Below are positions 58,005 through 64,000 of a stretch of 64,000 nucleotides of DNA, one piece after another. The DNA lies in the NCBI RefSeq assembly GCF_000518265.1, contig NZ_JADG01000003.1, positions 806,001 to 870,000 of the forward strand, read 5' to 3'. The notes under the pieces were generated by a model. It saw nothing but the letters and a program-made list of their open reading frames with translations. It did not search any database and was not told the DNA's origin. Position numbers and translations under genes: made by a program. Each line of letters begins with the position of its first letter. Position 1 is the stretch's first letter. The DNA is from Actinomadura oligospora ATCC 43269. GTDB lineage: Bacteria > Actinomycetota > Actinomycetes > Streptosporangiales > Streptosporangiaceae.

Positions 58005-60125
58005 TCAGCCCAGCCGGTACAACTGCGCCGCGCCGAAACCGCCGGGCATCTGCGACGCACCCGACCCGCCGCTCGAGCCGGACGACGCGGACCCGCCGTA
58101 CTCACTCGGCTGGACAAGCGTCCCGTGCTGCTTCACCCACGCCGCGACCTCCTGGGACCCGCCCATCTCGCCCGGGCCCATGCCGCCTTCGGAGATCTGG
58201 ATGTAGTGCAGCTTCCCCTGCCGGACGTACGACTCCAGCTTGGACACGGTCATCGCCTTGTCGGTCCCCATGAACCCGCCCATGGCGATCACCGGCCGCC
58301 CGGTCTTCAGGATGATCGACGCCGCCGCCTGCGCGTTGTTCACCGCGACGAGCCACTGGGCGCCGTCCCGGTGCTGCTCCAGGTAGGAGACCATCTGGTC
58401 GCTGACCTCGCCGCCCGGGCCACCGAAGCCGCGGCGTCCGCCCATGCCGGGAGGCGTGCCGCCGGGGCCCCGCATGAAGTCGCCGCCACGGCCGCCCGGG
58501 CCGAAGCCGTGACCGCTGTCGGGGCCGGCCAGCGGGTTCACGCCCTCGACCGGCGAGGACGCCGCCGACGCCGCGTACGCGCCCGGCCCGGTCAGGCCCG
58601 CCACCAGCGCCAGCGTCAGTCCCGCCAGCGTGAACGGCACTCCGGCCTTGCGCACCAGCCGTCCCACGAGCAGGTTCGCCACCGCAAGGACCGTCCCGGC
58701 CGCCACCAGCCAGCGCAGCGCCGGATGCCAGTCCGGCGTCCGGTTCAGCAGGACGAACGCCCAGACGCCTGTCACCGCGACCGCCGCCGGCAGCACCCAC
58801 GACCACCGCGCCGACCGCCGGTACGCGCCGACCAGCAGCACCCCACCACCGCCGACGAGCGCCGCGATCGCCGGGGCCATCGCCGTCGTGTAGTACGGGT
58901 GGAAGGTGCCCTCGGCGAAGCTGAACACCACGAAGTGCACCGCCAGCCACGCGCCCCACAGCACCAGCGCCGCCCGCACCAGGTCGGCGCGCGGACGCCG
59001 CCACACCAGCACCAGGCCCGCGACCAGCGCGATCGCCGCGAACGGCAGCAGCCAGGAGATCTGGCCGCCCAGCTGCGCCTCGAACAACCGGCCGGTGCCC
59101 GTCTGCCCGCCGAACCCGCCGCCGAACCCCCCGCCCGGCGGACGGCTCTGTGCCGCGTCCCCGGCCCGCCGCATGAACTCCGGGATCGCGTCGCCGTTCG
59201 GAGCGCCGCCAGGGAAGCCGCCGCTCATGCCGCCGCGTCCGCCGCGGTCCTGCCCGAACACCCGTCCCAGGCCGTTGTAGCCGATCACCAGGTCCCACAC
59301 CGTGCCGTCGGTGCTGCCGCCGATGTACGGACGCCTGGACGCAGGGATCAGATCGACCACCACCATCCACCAACCCGCCGACACCAGCAGCACCGCGCCC
59401 GCGATCAGCAGCTGCAGAATGCGCCGTCCGAGCCTCGGAGGGCCGAACAACAGGTACGCCAGCGCCAGCGCGGGAAGCGCGACGAACGCCTGGAGCATCT
59501 TGGTGTTGAACCCGCAGCCGACGAAGAACGCCGCCAGCGCCAGCCAGCGCACCCGTCCGTCGTCGATCGCGCGCATCGTCGCCCACACCGCCGCGACCAG
59601 CAGCAGCACCAGCAGGGTGTCGGGGTTGTTGTCCCGGTTGATCGCCACCGTGATCGGCGTCAGCGCCAGGACTCCGGCCGCCAGCAGCGCCGCCGCCGGG
59701 CCGAACGCCCGCCGAACCGTCACGTGCAGCAGCGCCACGGCCGCCACACCCTCGATCACCTGCGGCAGCAGCAGGCTCCACGACCCGAACCCGATCACCC
59801 GGGCGAACAGGCCCATCACCCACAGCGCCATCGGCGGCTTGTCCACCGTGATGAACGAGCCGGCGTCCAACGACCCGAAGAAGAACGCCTTCCAGCTCCG
59901 CGCGCCGCTCTTCACCGCCGCCGAGTAGTACGCGTTCGCGTCCCCGCTCTTCGACAGCCCCCACGCGTACAGAACGGCCGCCAGCGCGAGGACCGCCCAC
60001 AACCCCGGACGTACCCACGCCGGATCACCCTCCGGCCCCAGCAGGAACCGGACGAGCCGTCCCCGCCGTGCCCCCGCCGACCGGTGCGCCTCCTCCGGTG
60101 CGCCGGTCGTCATCGTCGCGCTCAT
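58005..60125 (-). CDS. GT39/ArnT-like membrane glycosyltransferase
   Basis: 706 residues with about 12 helices. The first lumenal loop has SGDANAYYSAAVKSGARSWK and SFITVDKPPMALWVMGLFAR, the conserved acidic and DKPP motifs of polyprenyl-phosphate-sugar-dependent transferases. Two Gly/Pro-rich insertions (near residues 370-415 and 590-625) and a Gly/Ser-rich C-terminal tail are typical of actinobacterial members; the soluble domain QWLVAVNNAQAAASIILKTG, PVIAMGGFMGTDKAMTVSKL follows. GAGGAGG precedes ATG 60125, which overlaps the GT2 stop by 4 bp. It probably transfers a sugar from a polyprenyl carrier made by the upstream GT2. Confidence 0.92.
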   Translation of the reverse strand: MSATMTTGAPEEAHRSAGARRGRLVRFLLGPEGDPAWVRPGLWAVLALAAVLYAWGLSKSGDANAYYSAAVKSGARSWKAFFFGSLDAGSFITVDKPPMALWVMGLFARVIGFGSWSLLLPQVIEGVAAVALLHVTVRRAFGPAAALLAAGVLALTPITVAINRDNNPDTLLVLLLVAAVWATMRAIDDGRVRWLALAAFFVGCGFNTKMLQAFVALPALALAYLLFGPPRLGRRILQLLIAGAVLLVSAGWWMVVVDLIPASRRPYIGGSTDGTVWDLVIGYNGLGRVFGQDRGGRGGMSGGFPGGAPNGDAIPEFMRRAGDAAQSRPPGGGFGGGFGGQTGTGRLFEAQLGGQISWLLPFAAIALVAGLVLVWRRPRADLVRAALVLWGAWLAVHFVVFSFAEGTFHPYYTTAMAPAIAALVGGGGVLLVGAYRRSARWSWVLPAAVAVTGVWAFVLLNRTPDWHPALRWLVAAGTVLAVANLLVGRLVRKAGVPFTLAGLTLALVAGLTGPGAYAASAASSPVEGVNPLAGPDSGHGFGPGGRGGDFMRGPGGTPPGMGGRRGFGGPGGEVSDQMVSYLEQHRDGAQWLVAVNNAQAAASIILKTGRPVIAMGGFMGTDKAMTVSKLESYVRQGKLHYIQISEGGMGPGEMGGSQEVAAWVKQHGTLVQPSEYGGSASSGSSGGSGASQMPGGFGAAQLYRLG

Positions 60126-61543
60126 CGACCGGCCTCCTCTGCGGAAGTCCCCACCTGCGAGGACGCGTCCGCACTCCCCTCCACGGACCCGCCGGGCACC
60201 GCGCTCACAGCAGCGCCCCTCGCGCTCGCCGTGGCTGCGGTGGCGTCCGGGCGGTGCGGGCTTCGCAGGCGGCGTGGATGGAAGATCCACGCCCGCATCA
60301 GGAGGAAGCGCGCCAGCGTCGCGACCGCGTTCGCCGCCACCATCGCCGCGACCTCCACCCACCGGGACGGGTTCGCGGCCACCGCGTGCAGCAGCGCCAG
60401 CCCGCCGGTGCTGAGCCCCAGCCCGAGCAGGAACGTCAGCCCGCCCTCGACCTGGTGCCGCACCGCCCGATGCGACCCGGTCACACCGAAGGTGAACCGG
60501 CGGTTCGCGGCGGTGTTGCCGATCGTGGTGACCACCAGCGACAGCGCGTTCGCCATCAGCGGCCCCATCACCAGCCGCAGCAGCACGAACAGCACCAGCT
60601 GCGCCACCGTGCTCACCACGCCGATCACCGCGAACACCGGAAGCTGCCGCCGCATCCCCGCGGGCAGCTCACCAGCCGCGCCACCCTCCGCGCCGCCGGC
60701 GTGCGTCCGCGCACGTGACCGCCCGGGCACCGGGGCCCCGAAACCGCCGGTCAGCATCCGACGTCCCACCCGCGCCATTCCCTTCAGGTCGTCCAGCGCC
60801 GTGCGCAGCACGTCGACGCGGCTGTCGGCGTCGTCCACCCAGTCCACGGGCACCTCGTGGATCCGCAGGCCCGTCCGCTCGGCCAGCAACAGCAGCTCGG
60901 TGTCGAAGAACCACTTCTGGTCCTCCACCACCGGCAGCAGCGCTTGGACGACCTCGGTCCGGCCCGCCTTGAACCCGCACTGCGCGTCGGAGAACCGCGC
61001 CGCGAGCGTCGCCCGCAGCAGCAGGTTGTAGCAGCGCGAGATCACCTCCCGGCGCGGACCGCGCACGACCGCCGAACCGCGCGACAGCCGCGACCCGATC
61101 GCCAGATCGCTGTGCCCGGAGATCAGCGGCGCGACCAGCGGCAGGAACGCGTCCAGGTCCGTCGACAGGTCCACGTCCATGTACGCGACGACGTCGGCGT
61201 CCGAACCGGACCACACCCGCCGCAGCGCCCGGCCGCGCCCCTTGGCGTCCAGATGCACCGCCCGGACCCGGGTCAGCTCGGCCATCAGCTCCTCGGCGAC
61301 CCGCCACGTGCCGTCCGTGCTGGCGTTGTCGGCGACGGTGATCCGCCACGCGTAGGGGAAGGTGTCGCTCAGATAGGCGTGCAGCCGTCGCACGCTCGCG
61401 GACAGGACGCGTTCCTCGTTGAAGACCGGGATCACGACCTCCACCAGCCGTTCCCGCCCGCCCGGCTCCCCTTCGGGACGCCCGGGACCGGACGGGACGG
61501 CGGCGTGGTCGGCCGTGCTCCGCGTGGTGACCAGGTGACTCAT
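60122..61543 (-). CDS. GT2 glycosyltransferase fused to GtrA-like membrane domain
   Basis: 473 residues. Residues about 30-270 are a dolichyl-phosphate-mannose-synthase-like GT2 (VEVVIPVFNEERVLSASVRR, ITVADNASTDGTWRVAEELM, VAYMDVDLSTDLDAFLPLVA, FSDAQCGFKAGR, WFFDTELLLLAERTGLRIHE). Residues about 310-440 are a four-helix GtrA/DPMS-like domain (FAVIGVVSTVAQLVLFVLLR, ALSLVVTTIGNTAANRRFTF). It would make polyprenyl-phosphate sugar and flip or anchor it for the GT39 partner, whose gene overlaps its stop. ATG start. Confidence 0.92.
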   Translation of the reverse strand: MSHLVTTRSTADHAAVPSGPGRPEGEPGGRERLVEVVIPVFNEERVLSASVRRLHAYLSDTFPYAWRITVADNASTDGTWRVAEELMAELTRVRAVHLDAKGRGRALRRVWSGSDADVVAYMDVDLSTDLDAFLPLVAPLISGHSDLAIGSRLSRGSAVVRGPRREVISRCYNLLLRATLAARFSDAQCGFKAGRTEVVQALLPVVEDQKWFFDTELLLLAERTGLRIHEVPVDWVDDADSRVDVLRTALDDLKGMARVGRRMLTGGFGAPVPGRSRARTHAGGAEGGAAGELPAGMRRQLPVFAVIGVVSTVAQLVLFVLLRLVMGPLMANALSLVVTTIGNTAANRRFTFGVTGSHRAVRHQVEGGLTFLLGLGLSTGGLALLHAVAANPSRWVEVAAMVAANAVATLARFLLMRAWIFHPRRLRSPHRPDATAATASARGAAVSAVPGGSVEGSADASSQVGTSAEEAGR

Positions 61544-61644
61544 GCGACCACCGTCGGAAACGGGCGTGGGAGACCGCTGAGCCGTTCCTTAACGGCCGAT
61601 GAGAAACCCGTCCCCGACCGCCGGACGAATCCTCAGAAACCCCG
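61544..61644 (-). promoter_or_regulatory. GT operon promoter region with CTCAGAAAC motif
   Basis: 101 bp between the histidine kinase stop and the GT2 start. CTCAGAAAC (61632-61640, plus-strand reading) recurs in the response-regulator promoter at 63966-63974, and GATGAGAAAC at 61599-61608 is a possible second half. The shared motif makes it a candidate response-regulator box. Confidence 0.45.
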
Positions 61645-63102
61645 TCAGTCCGGACGAACCGGGCTGCCCGGCAGGACGACCCGGGCCACCGTGCCGCCGC
61701 CCTCGGCCGGTTCCAGGGTCACCCGCCCGCCGCCCTCGCCGACGACCCGCGCCACGATCGACAGCCCCAGTCCCGACCCCGGCAGGCTCCGCGCCGACGG
61801 CGACCGCCAGAACCGCTCGAACACGTGCGGCAGGTCCTCCGGCGCGATCCCCGGGCCCTCGTCCCGGACGGTCAGCTCCCCGCCGTCCAGGCGCACCCGC
61901 ACCCGCCCGGACGGCGGGCTGAACTTCACCGCGTTGTCCAGCAGGTTCACCACGGCCCGCTCCAGCTGACCCGGATCGCCCCGGACGAACCACGGCGACG
62001 CGTCCAGCTCGACCGTCAGCTCCGGACCGCGCAGCCGCGCCCGCTCCACGGCGCGCTCCACCGCCTCGTGCAGCGCGACCGTCTCCCGCGCGGGCTGCCC
62101 CTCCGCCGGACGCGCCAGCTCCAGCAGGTCGCCCACCAGGCTCGACAGCTCCACCATCTGCGCCTTCACGCTCACCAGCAGCCGACGCCGCGCGTCCGGC
62201 GGCAGCTCCCGGCCGCTGTCCTGCGACCGCAGCAGCAGATCGATGTTGGTGCGCAGCGACGTCAGCGGCGTGCGCAGCTCGTGCCCGGCGTCCGCGATCA
62301 GCTGTTGCTGCCGGTCACGGGCCGCCGCCAGCGCCCCCGTCATCGTGTTGAACGCCTGGCTGAGCCGTGCGATCTCGTCGTGCCCGTGCTCGGGGATGCG
62401 GGTGTCCAGGTCCTCGGTCCGCGCGATGTGCTCGGCCGCGTCGGTCAGCCGGTCCACCGGACGCAGCGACGCCCGCGCGATCATCAGGCCCGCGCCCGCC
62501 GACAGCAGCACCCCCGCCGCCGACACCGCCACCAGCAGCAGCGCCAGGTTGCCGAGCGGCCCCTCCGCCTCGTCCAGCGGGATCGCGGTCGAGATCGCGA
62601 ACCGCACCGGGTTCCCGCTCGCGTCCTCCGCCGGGTAGCCGACCGTCAGGATCCGCACGCGGACGCTCTTCCCCTGGCTGTCGACGCCCTTCCCGTTGTG
62701 CAGCGCGTCCGGCCGCGTCCCGGCCGCGACCTGCGCGTCGGCCTCGGTCACCGTCAGCCCGCCCCGGTCCTGGATCACGCACGCCCGCCCGTCGGCGGCG
62801 ATCGCCTGCTGGATGACGTACGGGCCGGCGTACCGGGTCTCGCCCGTGCCGACCGGCGTGGACCGGCAGTTGGTCAGCGCATCCCGGATCTCCGGCCAGC
62901 CGCGCGGCCGGTGGGTGCCCAGGTCTCCGGCCGGAGGAGGGCCGCTCATCGCGTGCAGCCGTCCGTCCAGCTCGCGGTACAGCTGGCCCCGCACCAGGAA
63001 CCAGCTGACCGTCGCGCACGCCGCCACCGCGACGGCGACCGCGAGCGCCGTCAGCAGCGCCAGCCGTCCCCGCAGCGGCAGCCGCGTCATCAGCCGCCGC
63101 AC
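61645..63102 (-). CDS. Sensor histidine kinase (MprB/BaeS-like)
   Basis: About 485 residues: helix 1 (LALLTALAVAVAVAACATVS), an extracytoplasmic domain of about 150 residues containing two Cys, helix 2 (LALLLVAVSAAGVLLSAGAG), HAMP, H-box LIADAGHELRTPLTSLRTNI, N-box RAVVNLLDNAVKFSPP, G1 VRDEGPGIAPEDLPHVFERF and G2 SLPGSGLGLSIVARVV. GGGAGGG supports GTG 63102; GTG 63123 and ATG 63090 are alternatives. The second gene of a two-component operon. By family resemblance it senses envelope stress. Confidence 0.92.
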   Translation of the reverse strand: MRRLMTRLPLRGRLALLTALAVAVAVAACATVSWFLVRGQLYRELDGRLHAMSGPPPAGDLGTHRPRGWPEIRDALTNCRSTPVGTGETRYAGPYVIQQAIAADGRACVIQDRGGLTVTEADAQVAAGTRPDALHNGKGVDSQGKSVRVRILTVGYPAEDASGNPVRFAISTAIPLDEAEGPLGNLALLLVAVSAAGVLLSAGAGLMIARASLRPVDRLTDAAEHIARTEDLDTRIPEHGHDEIARLSQAFNTMTGALAAARDRQQQLIADAGHELRTPLTSLRTNIDLLLRSQDSGRELPPDARRRLLVSVKAQMVELSSLVGDLLELARPAEGQPARETVALHEAVERAVERARLRGPELTVELDASPWFVRGDPGQLERAVVNLLDNAVKFSPPSGRVRVRLDGGELTVRDEGPGIAPEDLPHVFERFWRSPSARSLPGSGLGLSIVARVVGEGGGRVTLEPAEGGGTVARVVLPGSPVRPD

Positions 63103-63190
63103 GATCCGCCGCCCTCCCGGCACCGGAGGGCCCCACCGCCGCCGAGCCCAGCCACGCGGAGACGCCGCCGCCCGCTCACGACGAGCCCGC

Positions 63191-63904
63191 TCACGACGAG
63201 TTCCGCAGGACGTAGCCGACGCCGCGGACGGTGTGGATCAGCCGGGGCAGCCCCTGCACCTCGGTCTTGCGCCGCAGGTACATCACGTACACGTCCAGCG
63301 AGTTGGACGCGGGCTCGAAGTCGAACCCCCACACGGTCTCCAGGATCTGCTCGCGGGTCAGCACCTGCCGCGGATGCCGCAGGAACAGCTCCAGCAGCAT
63401 GAACTCGGTGCGGGTCAGCTCCAGGGGCAGCCCCTCCCGCGTCACCTCCCGGGTGCGCGGGTCCATGCTCAGGTCGTCGAACGCCAGCACCTCGCCATCC
63501 GGACGGGACGCCGGGCCGTAGTCCACCGCCCGGCGCAGCAGCGCCCGCACCCTCGCCAGCAGCTCGTCCAGCTCGAACGGCTTCACCAGATAGTCGTCGG
63601 CGCCCGCGTCCAGTCCGGTCACCCGGTCGCCGACCATGTCCCGCGCCGTCAGCATCAGCACCGGCATCGTCGCGCCGCGCGCCCGCATCCGGCGGCACGC
63701 GGTCAGCCCGTCCATGCGGGGCATCAGCACGTCCAGGACGACCAGGTCGGGACGCTCCCGCTCGACGGCGTCCAGGGCCAGCAACCCGTCCGCCGCGGTG
63801 CCGACCTCGTACCCCTCGAACTCCAGGCTGCTGGTCAGCGACTCACGGACCGCCGGCTCGTCGTCCACGACCAGGATCCGCCCACGCGCGGCACCAGACT
63901 CCAT
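63191..63904 (-). CDS. OmpR-family response regulator (MprA-like)
   Basis: 237 residues. The receiver domain has acidic DDE ([20 protein letters not shown]), phospho-acceptor Asp in [20 protein letters not shown], Thr in [20 protein letters not shown] and Lys in [20 protein letters not shown]. The winged helix is [64 protein letters not shown]. It is the first gene of the operon with the kinase; its promoter holds CTCAT and CTCAG repeats 11 bp apart. Confidence 0.93.
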   Translation of the reverse strand: MESGAARGRILVVDDEPAVRESLTSSLEFEGYEVGTAADGLLALDAVERERPDLVVLDVLMPRMDGLTACRRMRARGATMPVLMLTARDMVGDRVTGLDAGADDYLVKPFELDELLARVRALLRRAVDYGPASRPDGEVLAFDDLSMDPRTREVTREGLPLELTRTEFMLLELFLRHPRQVLTREQILETVWGFDFEPASNSLDVYVMYLRRKTEVQGLPRLIHTVRGVGYVLRNSS

Positions 63905-63954
63905 GCGCCCACGGTAACCGGCCGCCCTGCGATCAAGGCTGTGACCAGCGGATT

Positions 63955-63974
63955 CTCATAGATCTCTCAGAAAC
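63955..63974 (-). promoter_or_regulatory. Candidate response-regulator box
   Basis: CTCAT (63955-63959) and CTCAG (63966-63970) are 11 bp apart, the spacing of OmpR-family direct half-sites, and the second extends to CTCAGAAAC. It lies 50 bp upstream of the response-regulator start, so autoregulation is likely. The same nonamer occurs before the GT2 gene. Confidence 0.45.
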
Positions 63975-64000
63975 GCCGCCCCTGCGAGGCCGCCGCCGAG

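Overview
The window is very GC-rich, uses GTG starts freely and packs genes tightly. Its gene families (paired ClpP, ECF41-type sigma factor, MoxR/DUF58/VWA operon, actinobacterial GT39 glycosyltransferase, DUF1707, MprAB-like two-component system) point to a filamentous actinomycete. My best guess is Streptosporangiales, Actinomadura-like; that genus-level guess is inference. The best single landmark is a 28-bp sequence at 30947-30974 that, read on the minus strand, differs at only three positions from the actinobacterial dif consensus as I remember it. If it is the chromosomal XerC/XerD site, the window straddles the replication terminus.

Layout. 0.1-1.8 kb: two ClpP-type protease subunits, one lacking the catalytic Asp, divergent from a solitary Phd/YefM-type antitoxin, with a TGTAC-repeat operator between them. 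1.8-2.6 kb: debris, consisting of a Gly-rich frame and a methyltransferase 3' fragment. 2.7-6.0 kb: a 48-residue membrane peptide divergent from a 997-residue HTH-STAND-TPR protein, which is the best candidate for a conflict or defence module. 6.0-9.3 kb: glycerophosphodiesterase, then a HxlR regulator divergent from a luciferase-like/DUF5519, medium-chain dehydrogenase and DoxX operon. 9.3-15.2 kb: two SpoU methyltransferases, an ECF41 sigma factor with a possible self-recognised promoter, an ArsR-SRPBCC fusion with a reductase, a deazaflavin-type nitroreductase, an EF-hand protein and a small-molecule/RNA methyltransferase. 15.4-21.8 kb: rhomboid-like protein, VWA-DUF58-MoxR operon, a vestigial kinase-like membrane protein and LysE. 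21.9-28.8 kb: DUF885 hydrolase, ankyrin protein, SigJ-type sigma factor, divergent TetR/MFS pair and a partial exported-type protein.

28.8-42.3 kb is the accessory, dif-proximal part. It has a secreted alpha-lytic-type protease, the dif-like site, several orphan immunity-type genes (DUF1963, SMI1-ankyrin, SMI1-LRR), a secreted Ig-like protein, a polysaccharide deacetylase pseudogene with an in-frame TGA, an aminoglycoside phosphotransferase-like kinase, a tyrosine phosphatase, a lone tyrosine recombinase and a Cys-rich pentapeptide-repeat protein. 42.4-46.8 kb holds housekeeping-type genes: HAD phosphatases, DUF1707, PAP2, YigZ and RidA.

46.9-55.7 kb contains a small acyl-chemistry cluster (KAS III divergent from an acyltransferase and an acyl-CoA oxidase-like protein, with no carrier protein) and a membrane/cupredoxin locus in which one gene is truncated against the KAS III terminator. 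55.8-58.0 kb holds a pterin dehydratase, an IS200/IS605-like end remnant, a small secreted protein and pieces of a decayed GT39 gene and a solute-binding protein. 58.0-64.0 kb is a GT2-GtrA/GT39 envelope glycosylation operon below an MprAB-like two-component operon. The two promoter regions share a CTCAGAAAC motif, suggesting that the kinase/regulator pair may control the glycosyltransferases.
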